A stretch of DNA of 64,000 nt, from contig JAFGDT010000018.1 in assembly GCA_016931965.1 (NCBI GenBank), positions 1 to 64,000 on the forward strand, given 5' to 3'. Every line of letters begins with the position of its first letter. Position 1 is the stretch's first letter. The notes beneath the pieces were generated by a model. It was not told where the DNA came from and searched no databases. It worked only from the letters and a program-made list of their open reading frames with translations. Made by a program: the position numbers and the translations under genes. Positions 16,762-25,849 of this stretch are shown in pieces. The DNA is from a bacterium (lineage in GTDB: Bacteria > Zhuqueibacterota > QNDG01 > DSAB01).

Positions 16762-18294
16762 TTACCAGAAAAGGATATAGAGTGTAATGGTTATTGCGAT
16801 AATCACACCGGCCCCTATTTTGGCCGAAGAACTGGGAGTGATATCCATATCACGGTCTTCCGGCAGTTTGACCGGTTCCTTCAGCGGTTTGAGCAAGGTT
16901 GTCACCACCATGATTGTCACAAGAACGAGGAATGTAATCGCCATATGGTTGAGAAAGGGAACGTTCGGCAACAGCCAGAGCAGTCCGCCATAGATGACGA
17001 TATTGCTCAGCATGGCCGTTATGGCTGCAACAGGTGGAGCCTTTGGCATTATAAAACCGATCAGGAACACTGTTACGATACCGGGAGAGATGAATCCTTG
17101 AAACATCTGGATATATTTGAAAATGCCGCCAAATTTCGGATTGTCGAGATTGGGAGCGATCAGACAGGCAATCAACACAAAGACACCCGTCATGAGTCTC
17201 CCTATTTTTACAAGCTGATGTGAGGAGGTCTCAGGTTTGATGTGACGATTGTAAATATCCATCGTGAAAATGGTTGAAGCCGAATTGAGCATGGAATCCA
17301 GACTGCTCAAGACAGCGCCAAAAAGCGCAGCGAACATAATGCCCCTCAAACCGGAAGGCAGGATTTCGCGCACGAGTGTCGGATAGGCCTGGTCGCCAAT
17401 GGCAATCTTATCTGCAAAAAGCTGATAGGCCATGATACCCGGAAATACAATAATGAAAGGGATGAGTAATTTCAGTCCGGCTGCCAGGATGATGCCCTTC
17501 TGGCCTTCCTGAAGACTCTTTGCCCCCAGTGTGCGCTGGACAATAAACTGATTGAATCCCCAGTAGAATATGTTGGGAATCCATAAACCGAGCAACAGAA
17601 CGGACCACGGAATTTCGGGATGATCCAGAGGCAAGATCATGTGCAGTTTGGGAGCGTTCATTTCCAGAAAATGGGGTAACCCGCCAACTGCACGAAAACC
17701 GAGAAACATCACCGTGGCTCCGCCGATCAGCAGTGCGGCCCCCTGAAAGAGATCGGTCCAGACCACGGCTTTCAATCCGCCGTAGATCGTATAGGCGCCT
17801 GCGATGATGCCAATCAGCCAAACAGCAAGGGTCAGATCCATGTTGAAGATGGTCGTCAGTCCAATCGCACCGGCATATAAAATGGAAGCCAGGGCTACGG
17901 CCACATACATGATCATCATGAAAATGGCCATGACCGCCCGGCTGGCGGCATTGTATCGGTATTCGAGAAATTCCGGGATTGTGTAAATGCCGCATTTCAG
18001 GAATCTCGGCAGAATTAGAAGTGCGACGAAAACCAGTGTGATGGCGGCCAGCCATTCGTAACTGGCCACAGCCAGCCCCATATTGCCGAATCCCGATCCG
18101 GCCATCCCCACAAAATGTTCAGTGGAGATATTCGATGCGATCAAAGAGAAGCCAATAAGACCGAAACTCAATGCACGGCCAGCAAGAAAATAGTCCTTCG
18201 AGTCTTTCTCCTCTCTGGATTTGCTTAAAGAGATGCCTATAACCAGAGCAAAAAATCCACAAAACATAAGAATATCAATCCAGTTCAGTGTCAT
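16762..18294 (-). CDS. Sodium/solute symporter (SSS family), sugar-type
   Basis: 510 residues with about 13-14 hydrophobic helices. The opening FALVIGISLSKSREEKDSKD and YFLAGRALSFGLIGFSLIAS are the SSS signature, with NISTEHFVGMAGSGF, FLEYRYN and GGLKAVVWTDLFQGAALLIG following as in SGLT-type sugar carriers. It uses the sodium gradient to bring a solute, probably a sugar, across the inner membrane. It lies 85 bases upstream of the GH97 gene on the same strand, so it likely imports the sugar that enzyme releases. AAAGGAAA precedes the ATG. Confidence 0.88.
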   Translation of the reverse strand: MTLNWIDILMFCGFFALVIGISLSKSREEKDSKDYFLAGRALSFGLIGFSLIASNISTEHFVGMAGSGFGNMGLAVASYEWLAAITLVFVALLILPRFLKCGIYTIPEFLEYRYNAASRAVMAIFMMIMYVAVALASILYAGAIGLTTIFNMDLTLAVWLIGIIAGAYTIYGGLKAVVWTDLFQGAALLIGGATVMFLGFRAVGGLPHFLEMNAPKLHMILPLDHPEIPWSVLLLGLWIPNIFYWGFNQFIVQRTLGAKSLQEGQKGIILAAGLKLLIPFIIVFPGIMAYQLFADKIAIGDQAYPTLVREILPSGLRGIMFAALFGAVLSSLDSMLNSASTIFTMDIYNRHIKPETSSHQLVKIGRLMTGVFVLIACLIAPNLDNPKFGGIFKYIQMFQGFISPGIVTVFLIGFIMPKAPPVAAITAMLSNIVIYGGLLWLLPNVPFLNHMAITFLVLVTIMVVTTLLKPLKEPVKLPEDRDMDITPSSSAKIGAGVIIAITITLYILFW

Positions 18295-18392
18295 GATGTT
18301 TCCTTTCTTTTTTCATTGTTCATTCAATCAAAGACATGATGTCCATATTCAACTCTTCATGCGACAACGATAAAAGCCATCACCGGTAAATC

Positions 18393-19121
18393 TCATGGAG
18401 TCGGTATGATCCTTTTTACCTGGATATTACGCAGAGCCGCTTTGGTTCTCCAGGAGGCAATGCCAAAAGGATAGGAGAGATAGACTTCCGGGCGAAGTGA
18501 CAGTTCATGATCTTCGAGAAGAAAATTCACCATTTCTTTGTCATCAATCCAGGCCATAACCGATTCTTCAGTTACCCGCAATCGGATGTGATACCAGCGG
18601 TTATTCTGAAAACTTCGAATGATGCATGTTTCGTTTTCTGAGGCGTCGAATCCGTCGATACAGCTCAAACCGACCACACTGCCGCCCCAACCTCCGACGA
18701 CCAAGGTAAGCGCAGACTCATACACCGGAAAAGTCAAACCGCAAAAGAAATCGATTCCTTCCATCCGCATGGTTTCAAGTGTGACCTCATAGTTGATCAT
18801 CGGAATGTCTCTCAGCCAAGTGATGCCCGTGGCACCGTTACCCCGTTCAAGAATGATTGACCCCTCTTCAACATAAACCGGTCCCTGCAGACCAAAATCG
18901 GTAATTTCCCAGCCGTCGAGTGTTTCACCATCAAAGAGCATCCATTCATTTTGCTTGTTTTGATCAGCGTTCTGACTGATCTGCTGGCTGCTGTGACAAC
19001 CTAAAATTGCCATCAGCAATAGGGTGCCGGCTAAGATGATCGTCATTTTCTTTGTCCGTTTTAAAAATTCTATGAACGGTTTTAATAAACGATCTTTCCC
19101 TGAGTAAGAAATAGATACCAT
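18393..19121 (-). CDS. DUF1080 (3-keto-disaccharide hydrolase-like) lipoprotein
   Basis: 242 residues. A strong AGGAGGTG lies 8 bases before the ATG at 19121, although this gives an unusually long basic N-region of about 26 residues before the hydrophobic core (IILAGTLLLMAILGC), whose last cysteine is a lipobox. The mature part is a concanavalin-like jelly roll with the DUF1080 hallmark MLFDGETLDGWEITD near its start and late strands W-Y-H-I-R-L-R-V. Related proteins bind or hydrolyse oxidised glycans. It is probably anchored in the outer membrane or periplasm and is grouped with GH97 and the symporter. Confidence 0.75.
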   Translation of the reverse strand: MVSISYSGKDRLLKPFIEFLKRTKKMTIILAGTLLLMAILGCHSSQQISQNADQNKQNEWMLFDGETLDGWEITDFGLQGPVYVEEGSIILERGNGATGITWLRDIPMINYEVTLETMRMEGIDFFCGLTFPVYESALTLVVGGWGGSVVGLSCIDGFDASENETCIIRSFQNNRWYHIRLRVTEESVMAWIDDKEMVNFLLEDHELSLRPEVYLSYPFGIASWRTKAALRNIQVKRIIPTP

Positions 19122-19153
19122 ATTCTTTACACCTCCTGTATGGTTATTTTATT

Positions 19154-20416
19154 TCATTGTTGATTCATTGCACCATCCTCTGTGCGAAATCCCAGAACAC
19201 GATAAACATACCAGCTGTCGGAATCGGGGTGGTTGTTGACCCGTTCATAAACTGTTTCTTCACCGAAAGGGCATCCGCCTTCGGATATATCGTATTGACA
19301 AAATTTTGCTGTGATGTTCCGTTGATTGATCTTCACATTGTGAACCGTAGGATGGTCCGGAACTTCTGTCACAATCATCGCATGGATTGTTTCACCCGTT
19401 TTTTCGTTTCTCAGAAATGCAATATCACCTACCTGAAGCCGGTTCACATTCGGCCGTCCTCCTCTTTGAATCTCTTCTGTAATCATCCCAATAAGTTGAG
19501 GAGCTTCATCCGGATCCGATGATATCTGTGCATGATTCTTACAATATTGGTACTGGTACCATGCTGTTTCAAATGATGCGGTTATGTTCTGAAAGAGATC
19601 CATTTCACCATCGTTGTCGCTGTCAAAACTGCCATCGAACCACCAGACATATTTCCCCGTCCTGTCCTGGAATTTCAATCTCGATTCATATACTTTTCCA
19701 CCATCGGAGGATTTTACCAGTCCGGCCAGGATACACTGACTGACAAAATTGGCACAATCTCCTGCATCCCTGACTGAACAGTAGCAGTGAAATTTGCCGA
19801 TGCCGATATAGCCTTCTTCCCAGTATCTGTTGGCATAATTCGCTGCGAATTGACCGTCAAATGGATGAAAAGTCATTGTTTGTCTGATGAGGTAGATCGC
19901 TTCTCCATGTGTGATCCATTTTTCAATATCGTAAGATGAATGGCCATTCCCGGGGATATAGAGTCTGTATTTTTCAGCAAAATCGATGCAGGCTTTCATC
20001 CAATCAGTTTCCACATCCAATTCCCAATAGAAGCCTCTGTTTCTCAGTAAAATGTTCAGTGCTTCATGATAACGGATCGGTTCGATCGATTCAAAATATC
20101 CACTGTAAAAATGCTGGAGATTTTCACGAAAAACCATTGGTGTGTCTGTCGACGGCAGTGCATTCAAGAGAATACGGATGAATTTCCCTTTTTGAATCGG
20201 ATCATCGGGAACAAAAGATTCATAATCTTCATTGACGATCCATTGTTTTTCAACGGCAAATTCGATGGCATCATCGTAGGGGTGGTTGATTAACAGATTC
20301 GAAAAGGGTGTATTTTTGTTCTCTTTTGCATAGGATCCATTCTGTGATCGGAATGGCAGTATTATCGAATCCACGATGAGGGTGATTGATATGAAGAATA
20401 AGGCTGTCCACTTCAT
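19154..20416 (-). CDS. Exported amidase_6-domain protein with SLH-like N-terminus
   Basis: 420 residues. The ATG at 20416 starts a signal peptide (MKWTALFFISITLIVDSII); a TTG five codons earlier, closer to a GAGAG, is an alternative. Residues 48-87 and 139-181 look like diverged SLH repeats (AIEFAVEKQWIV, FVPDDPIQKGKF, GEAIYLI). From about 190 comes the amidase_6 domain, with the papain-like catalytic Cys221 in GDCANFVSQC and a later His (HAMIVTEV). Relatives are thought to hydrolyse amide or peptide bonds at the cell wall. It probably acts in the envelope on peptidoglycan or a protein; the substrate is unknown. Confidence 0.7.
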   Translation of the reverse strand: MKWTALFFISITLIVDSIILPFRSQNGSYAKENKNTPFSNLLINHPYDDAIEFAVEKQWIVNEDYESFVPDDPIQKGKFIRILLNALPSTDTPMVFRENLQHFYSGYFESIEPIRYHEALNILLRNRGFYWELDVETDWMKACIDFAEKYRLYIPGNGHSSYDIEKWITHGEAIYLIRQTMTFHPFDGQFAANYANRYWEEGYIGIGKFHCYCSVRDAGDCANFVSQCILAGLVKSSDGGKVYESRLKFQDRTGKYVWWFDGSFDSDNDGEMDLFQNITASFETAWYQYQYCKNHAQISSDPDEAPQLIGMITEEIQRGGRPNVNRLQVGDIAFLRNEKTGETIHAMIVTEVPDHPTVHNVKINQRNITAKFCQYDISEGGCPFGEETVYERVNNHPDSDSWYVYRVLGFRTEDGAMNQQ

Positions 20417-20542
20417 GATATTGATGATCAAGTTCTCTCTGTTAATACCGAATGTGTGTTGGTCATTTTTATTTTAAATGTAATTTAGGATGAAGATCCA
20501 TAAAAAGCAAATCGAAAGCGTCCCGAATCACAAGAAAAATCA

Positions 20543-22183
20543 TCAATTGTTATGCAACCAAAAACAATTTTCTTTCCATCCGCCAACGAATTGTCGGCTC
20601 TCATCCAGGGTGTCTTCTGTGAGTAGATAGTTTATAACCGGTAATGTGGTATTGTATGATATCCATTGATCCATTTCTGATTGATAAGCGCGCTCAACAG
20701 CGTCCTTAAAATTTAATCCCGTGGTCCAATAGTGTAAAAAATAGATTGGGGAGAAGATCGAGAAATGATTGAGCGATTTTGCTCCGTTGACCGCGTACAT
20801 ACCCATATTTTCCCAATCATGAATCATGGAACTGCCATAACAGCAGGTTTGATAAAGCGTTCTTATTTTTAGTCCATGCTGATTCAAACAGGAAATCATT
20901 TCTTCAATGAAGACGGTTGCATCATAAAAGCATACGCAATTGATACCACCATGGAGATTGAATATCGTATCAATTGTGTAGTGATCATTGGATAGATCAA
21001 TTAAGGAGTCCACGAAATTGGAGAAGGTCGCCATACTGTCTGTCAAAACAACCACTTTCTGATAAAAGGACGAGGCAATATGGATCATTTCATCGATTTG
21101 CCATGGTTCGCCATACACATCGACGATCTCATTCAGACTCATGTTCCTCAGATCCGATTCGTTGACCTGAAAAAATTCTGCAAGCAATTTGATTGCGGTG
21201 TTGTGAAATAATAAAAACCCTAATTCCAGTCTGTCATCACCGATGATGTTGACATTTTCGATTACAAGAAGGAGAGCCGTTTTTTGATTTTGATGAAGCT
21301 GAATTTTCTTATTAAATTCTAAACACAGATTCGAATTAATGGAATCTTGATAGGTGAAAAGGAAATCATCGTATCCGGATTGTTGAGATCCATCCAACGT
21401 GATCACACCATCAATGATATGAATTTGTCCGCTGTGGTTGTTCCAGGTACCCTTGTCGTCATTACAGATAAAGTGATTCAGATCAATGCCCGGCCAAAGT
21501 GTATCGGCCATACCGAAGGATTGGGAAGGGATCCTGTTCATCCTGATGATTTCATCGTAATCGCAATACTGTTGACCCAATTCAAAATCGATATTCACTT
21601 GCTCGTATCCCTGTTTTGAGCCGTGCAAAGCACATTGAATCACCATACTCCCATTGAATGAATGGTATGTCGATGAAAGATCCCGTTTGATTTCTGTCTT
21701 TCCAATACCGATCAATTCATCATGGATCATGGTAAATGAAGAAACGGCCGTGTAGGTTTGCGTTTTCATGACCACAAAATATTTCCCGGAAGGCAAATCG
21801 TCTTTCATCTGAAGTTCATGAATACCCGGCTGCAGCTTTTGCTCATAGACCATCTGTCCCAACACATTGTAAACGGTGATGGTCCCATCGTCGGAAATAA
21901 GCTGATATGTCAAACCGGATAAATCGTCTCTTTCGGCATCATTTTCTCCCCGATCTTCTTCGGAGTCCTCTGTTTCAACGGTTATGGTCAATTGGCCTGT
22001 GGAATCGGTGGAGCCGTAGAATCGGTTTTCGATCGAATCCTGAATATAGAATGGGGCATTTGGAATGACATTGTCCGAATAATCCGTCACCGTGCATCTC
22101 ACAATATATTCTTTGGCATAAATCAATCCTGTAAAGATGAAGCTCAGACCATAAATGATATGAATGATGAAATGTTTTCGCAT
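20543..22183 (-). CDS. Exported caspase-like (clan CD) protein with internal sorting-like domain
   Basis: 546 residues from the ATG at 22183, chosen because a signal peptide (HFIIHIIYGLSFIFTGLIYA) follows; no good Shine-Dalgarno is seen. Residues 96-152 (ITVYNVLGQMVYEQ, LPSGKYFVVMKTQ) closely resemble the type IX secretion C-terminal sorting domain, but are internal here. The C-terminal 180 residues show a caspase/clostripain-like pattern: strand VVVLTDS, IFNLHGG with His411, LYQTCCYGSS with Cys447/448, and a late WTTGLNFKDAVERAY helix as in clan CD peptidases. It could be a secreted cysteine peptidase. An acidic linker (residues 70-88) separates the first domain. The family assignment is by motif only. 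Confidence 0.58.
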   Translation of the reverse strand: MRKHFIIHIIYGLSFIFTGLIYAKEYIVRCTVTDYSDNVIPNAPFYIQDSIENRFYGSTDSTGQLTITVETEDSEEDRGENDAERDDLSGLTYQLISDDGTITVYNVLGQMVYEQKLQPGIHELQMKDDLPSGKYFVVMKTQTYTAVSSFTMIHDELIGIGKTEIKRDLSSTYHSFNGSMVIQCALHGSKQGYEQVNIDFELGQQYCDYDEIIRMNRIPSQSFGMADTLWPGIDLNHFICNDDKGTWNNHSGQIHIIDGVITLDGSQQSGYDDFLFTYQDSINSNLCLEFNKKIQLHQNQKTALLLVIENVNIIGDDRLELGFLLFHNTAIKLLAEFFQVNESDLRNMSLNEIVDVYGEPWQIDEMIHIASSFYQKVVVLTDSMATFSNFVDSLIDLSNDHYTIDTIFNLHGGINCVCFYDATVFIEEMISCLNQHGLKIRTLYQTCCYGSSMIHDWENMGMYAVNGAKSLNHFSIFSPIYFLHYWTTGLNFKDAVERAYQSEMDQWISYNTTLPVINYLLTEDTLDESRQFVGGWKENCFWLHNN

Positions 22184-22316
22184 CACTGTCTTTGACTTTG
22201 CCGTTTTTATATTTCCTGTTCTGTCAGGAAAATCGATCACGGTCAATTCATCGGAGAGAAGCATTTCCGGGCAGATCAAAGTGAGAACCGTGAAGGTTTT
22301 TACTTGTCCGTTGGGC

Positions 22317-22730
22317 TTAATTGACAATGACTTCGACGGTTCCGCTTCTGCCTGTTTCCTGCTGTTCGTACCCCCCTGTGATGATTTCGTTTCCTTCCTG
22401 ATCGCGGGCGCGAATATCGAGATGGTATGTGTCCGCCGGAGCATCCCATGGTACGCTGACGGTATAGGTCCAGACATTGTCACCGGCTTCTTCGTCTCCA
22501 TCCTGGCCCTCATCATTCAGGGCGAAATACATTTCTGGATTTTCTCGAACGGTGGCGATGACGGTGGACACGGCGTTCTTTGGACCTGTAAATACAACCA
22601 TGATTTTTGCCTGGCTGCCCACATTAACCGTGGGCGGATCGACCATCATCTGCCTGACAGCGAGCTGGCTGGCACATCCGATCATGCATGCAATGCTCAG
22701 GATCATGAATCCCCAATAGGCTTTTTTCAT
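22317..22730 (-). CDS. Small Ig-like lipoprotein
   Basis: 137 residues from the ATG at 22730, which has GGGAGG 6 bases upstream. The signal peptide ends in the lipobox ACMIGC. The rest looks like a single beta-sandwich of the kind found in choice-of-anchor or Ig-like domains (DPPTVNVGSQAKIMVVF, DNVWTYTVSVPWDAP, TYHLDIRARDQEGN). An acidic calcium-site-like loop (NDEGQDGDEEAGDN) is near the middle. It is probably an outer-membrane or periplasmic lipoprotein of unknown function. It lies just downstream of lipA and may be read through from that operon. Confidence 0.7.
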   Translation of the reverse strand: MKKAYWGFMILSIACMIGCASQLAVRQMMVDPPTVNVGSQAKIMVVFTGPKNAVSTVIATVRENPEMYFALNDEGQDGDEEAGDNVWTYTVSVPWDAPADTYHLDIRARDQEGNEIITGGYEQQETGRSGTVEVIVN

Positions 22731-22745
22731 TATTCCTCCCATGTT

Positions 22746-23654
22746 TTATGTTGGTATTGGCTGGCTTACATCTTGTCGATGTTCAAAGTATAATTTCTTT
22801 GCATTGTATGAACTGCGCACGAAGGGGCCGGATGCGACCCCTGTAAATCCGATGGCTTGCGCTTTTTCTTCCCATTTTTGAAAATCATCGGGATGGATGA
22901 ACCGGTCCACCGGTATGTGGGATTTTGTCGGTTGCAGATACTGGCCCAGTGTAACCATGGAGCATCCCGCTTCGATCAGATCGTACAGGGTTTTTTCGAT
23001 ATCATTGTCGGTTTCCCCGAGCCCCAACATCATTCCTGATTTGGTGGGGATCTCGGGTGCATATCGTCTGGACTCGGAGAGCAGGTTCAATGACCGATCG
23101 TAATCGGCTTTTGACCTTATGGTCGGGAAGAGATATCGGACGGTCTCGATGTTGTGATTCAGAACAGCCGGTCCTGCATTGAGCACCGTGTGGAGATGAT
23201 CCCAGTTTCCCTGGAAATCGGGGATCAACACTTCGACGCGTGTACCCGGATTGGATTTTTTGATCTCACGTATCGTTTCAGCGAAAAACGAGGCTCCGCC
23301 ATCGTTCAGATCATCGCGTGTCACCGATGTGACAACCACGTAATCGATATGCATGGCTTTGGCCGCTTTTGCCACACGATCTGCTTCATCCTTTGCAGGT
23401 CTGCCGTTCGGTCCGTGTTCAACCGCACAGTATCTGCAGTTTCTGGTGCATCTGTTTCCCAGTATCATGAATGTGGCGGTTCTGTTTGAAAAGCATTCCC
23501 ATCGATTCGGACACCGGGCTTCCTCACAGATCGTGTGGAGATGGCTGTCCGCAATCAGTGTTTTGATTTGCTCGAAGGTAGGTCCTGTCGGCAACCTTTT
23601 TTTAAGCCATGATGGTTTTCTTGTTGTGATTTTCTCTTTGAAGTCGACTCTCAT
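22746..23654 (-). CDS. lipA: Lipoyl synthase LipA
   Basis: 302 residues of the radical SAM family. The auxiliary cluster motif C-x4-C-x5-C is CEEARCPNRWEC, and the SAM cluster motif C-x3-C-x2-C is CTRNCRYC. The late motif VASGPFVRSSYNA is typical. It inserts two sulfurs into protein-bound octanoyl groups to make lipoyl. The first codons overlap the end of lipB by 53 bases, so translation is probably coupled. It is the last gene of the gcv-lip operon, where its product matures GcvH. Confidence 0.95.
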   Translation of the reverse strand: MRVDFKEKITTRKPSWLKKRLPTGPTFEQIKTLIADSHLHTICEEARCPNRWECFSNRTATFMILGNRCTRNCRYCAVEHGPNGRPAKDEADRVAKAAKAMHIDYVVVTSVTRDDLNDGGASFFAETIREIKKSNPGTRVEVLIPDFQGNWDHLHTVLNAGPAVLNHNIETVRYLFPTIRSKADYDRSLNLLSESRRYAPEIPTKSGMMLGLGETDNDIEKTLYDLIEAGCSMVTLGQYLQPTKSHIPVDRFIHPDDFQKWEEKAQAIGFTGVASGPFVRSSYNAKKLYFEHRQDVSQPIPT

Positions 23655-24360
23655 TTTTTTGTTTATTTAAAATCATTTGGTTGAAAACCGTTCTGTCGAT
23701 TTCTTCAAGTGTAAATTCAAATAAGACCGAAAAATGTCTTTTCATCGAATCCTTGACCTGTTTCATATTCAATTCATTTCCGATCTCTTTTTTCAGTGAC
23801 GTCATGCTGACACCTTCGAGCCCGCAGGGATGGATCCACGAAAAAGGCGCAAGTGAATTGTTGATATTCATGGCCAGACCGTGAAAGGATACGCCCCGTC
23901 TGATCGCAATGCCGATGCTGCCCAATTTATTCGGGCCGATCCAGACGCCATGATTTTTTTTGTTCCGTTCCGTCCGGATTCCAAAATCACCGGCTGTTCG
24001 GATCATGACCTTTTCAAGGCCGTCAACAAATTCCATTACCGAAAGCGCGGTTTGATGCAGGTTGATAATAGGATAGACCACAAGCTGGCCAGGGCCGTGA
24101 TAAGTGATGTTGCCTCCCCGTTCAATCGGAATGATTTGGATGTTTTTCTCTTTTAAAAATGATTCAGGGACAATGAGATTTTCCCTTCCCTTGTTCTTGC
24201 CCAGTGTAAAAACGGGGGGATGTTCGAGAAACAGAAGAAGAGGGTGATCGATTGATCCATCGATAATGCACAAAACGATATCATGCTGGAGACGCAGGGC
24301 TACTTTGTATTCGATCTGACCGAGGTCGCAACATAAGATTTTTTTGTTGGTTTGAATCAT
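23602..24360 (-). CDS. lipB: Octanoyl-ACP:protein octanoyltransferase LipB
   Basis: 252 residues from the ATG at 24360, the start nearest the conserved beginning (KILCCDLGQIEY). Conserved parts are NITYHGPGQLVVYPI, KLGSIGIAIRRGVSFHGLA with the catalytic Lys, and WIHPCGL with the catalytic Cys. It moves octanoyl groups from ACP to lipoyl domains such as GcvH. It is some 30 residues longer at the C-terminus than usual, with a basic tail that overlaps the lipA start. Another ATG 24 codons upstream overlaps gcvPB and has AAGGTG before it, so the start is not certain. Confidence 0.92.
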   Translation of the reverse strand: MIQTNKKILCCDLGQIEYKVALRLQHDIVLCIIDGSIDHPLLLFLEHPPVFTLGKNKGRENLIVPESFLKEKNIQIIPIERGGNITYHGPGQLVVYPIINLHQTALSVMEFVDGLEKVMIRTAGDFGIRTERNKKNHGVWIGPNKLGSIGIAIRRGVSFHGLAMNINNSLAPFSWIHPCGLEGVSMTSLKKEIGNELNMKQVKDSMKRHFSVLFEFTLEEIDRTVFNQMILNKQKNESRLQRENHNKKTIMA

Positions 24361-24391
24361 CCGATTTTCTATATCAGAAAGAGCGGCCTTT

Positions 24392-25849
24392 TTAACCGCA
24401 CAGACAGGGCTTTCGAGCAGCGGCGGTTTCATCCAATCTTTTCACCTTGCTGAGATGGGGTGCATTTTTTAGGTATTCAGGATGCTCTCTGGCTTCATCG
24501 GAGATGGCTTTCATTGCTTCGACGAATTGGTCCAGTTCCTCTTTGGATTCTGTTTCCGTCGGTTCGATCATGATGGCGCCGCTGACCACCAGCGGAAAGT
24601 AAATGGTGGGCGGATGAAATCCGTAATCAATCAATCTTTTTGCAATGTCCAGAGTCGATACATGATAGGACCGGTGGTTTTCGTCCGAAAAAACACATTC
24701 GTGCATGCAGGGTCTGTCGTAAGGCAGATGATAAGTGTCTTTTAGTTTCTCCTTGATGTAGTTGGCATTAAGGACGGCATACCGGCTGGCTTTTTTCAGA
24801 CCTTCCGCTCCCAAACTCAGAATATAACTGTATGCCTTGACCATGACACCGAAATGGCCATAAAAGGTCATGATCCTTCCGATTGATTCGGGATGATGTT
24901 CATCCAATCGAAAACCATTATCCTTTTTGACTATTCTGGGAATGGGCAGGTAAGGCTCGATGTTTTTTGTGCAGGCCACAGGTCCGGCTCCGGGTCCACC
25001 GCCGCCGTGGGGTGTTGAAAAGGTTTTATGGAGATTCAGATGGATAATATCAACACCGAGATCCCTGACTTTCAGAATGCCCATCAAGGCGTTCATATTG
25101 GCACCGTCGCAATAGACCAGGCCGCCTTTCTCGTGTATGTGTTCGGCGATTTCGGGCAACTCTTCTTCGTACAATCCCAGTGTATTCGGATTGGTCACCA
25201 TGATGCCGGCAGTGTCCCCATCCATGATGGCGGCGACCGATTTGGCGGTCAGTATGCCTTTCTCACCGGATTGAATGTTCACCGGTTGGTATCCGCAGAG
25301 AGCCGCACTTGCGGGATTGGTTCCGTGAGCGGTATCCGGGATAATGATTTTCGAACGCTGATTTTCCCTTGCCCGGTGATAAGCATGGATAAGCAGCATC
25401 CCTGTCAGCTCTCCATGAGCGCCCGCAGCGGGCTGTAAGGAAACGGCATCCATTCCCGTTATTTCCTTCAGAAAATTTTCCAGGCTATAGATTAATTCGA
25501 GAGCGCCTTGCGAAAGTGCATCGGGGAGAAAGGGATGTGATTCATTGAAACCTTTCAGCGAGGCTTGCCGCTCGTTGGTTTTTGGATTGTATTTCATTGT
25601 GCACGATCCAAGCGGATACATGCCCGTATCCACACCGAAATTCCACTGTGACAGCCTCGTGTAGTGTCTGATCACATCGACTTCGCTGAGATCGGGAAAT
25701 CCCGGTCCCTCCCGTGTCATATTCTTATCCAATGGAGATGTTTTTACATCATTCTTTGGAATCGATATACCACACCTTCCCGTCGATCCTTTTTCCCACA
25801 AAAGAGGTTCGTTTAAAATCAGACCGGATGCTCCCCGTTTTTCATTCAT
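24392..25849 (-). CDS. gcvPB: Glycine decarboxylase P-protein subunit 2
   Basis: 485 residues of the PLP-dependent P-protein, C-terminal-half type. The PLP lysine is in HLNLHKTFSTPHGGGGPGAG, preceded by VYCDGANMNALMG. It pairs with gcvPA to form the two-subunit glycine decarboxylase, which transfers the aminomethyl group of glycine to the lipoyl arm of GcvH and releases CO2. Its ATG overlaps the gcvPA stop (ATGA), as expected for an obligate partner. It ends with a Cys-rich tail (RKPCLCG). Confidence 0.95.
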   Translation of the reverse strand: MNEKRGASGLILNEPLLWEKGSTGRCGISIPKNDVKTSPLDKNMTREGPGFPDLSEVDVIRHYTRLSQWNFGVDTGMYPLGSCTMKYNPKTNERQASLKGFNESHPFLPDALSQGALELIYSLENFLKEITGMDAVSLQPAAGAHGELTGMLLIHAYHRARENQRSKIIIPDTAHGTNPASAALCGYQPVNIQSGEKGILTAKSVAAIMDGDTAGIMVTNPNTLGLYEEELPEIAEHIHEKGGLVYCDGANMNALMGILKVRDLGVDIIHLNLHKTFSTPHGGGGPGAGPVACTKNIEPYLPIPRIVKKDNGFRLDEHHPESIGRIMTFYGHFGVMVKAYSYILSLGAEGLKKASRYAVLNANYIKEKLKDTYHLPYDRPCMHECVFSDENHRSYHVSTLDIAKRLIDYGFHPPTIYFPLVVSGAIMIEPTETESKEELDQFVEAMKAISDEAREHPEYLKNAPHLSKVKRLDETAAARKPCLCG

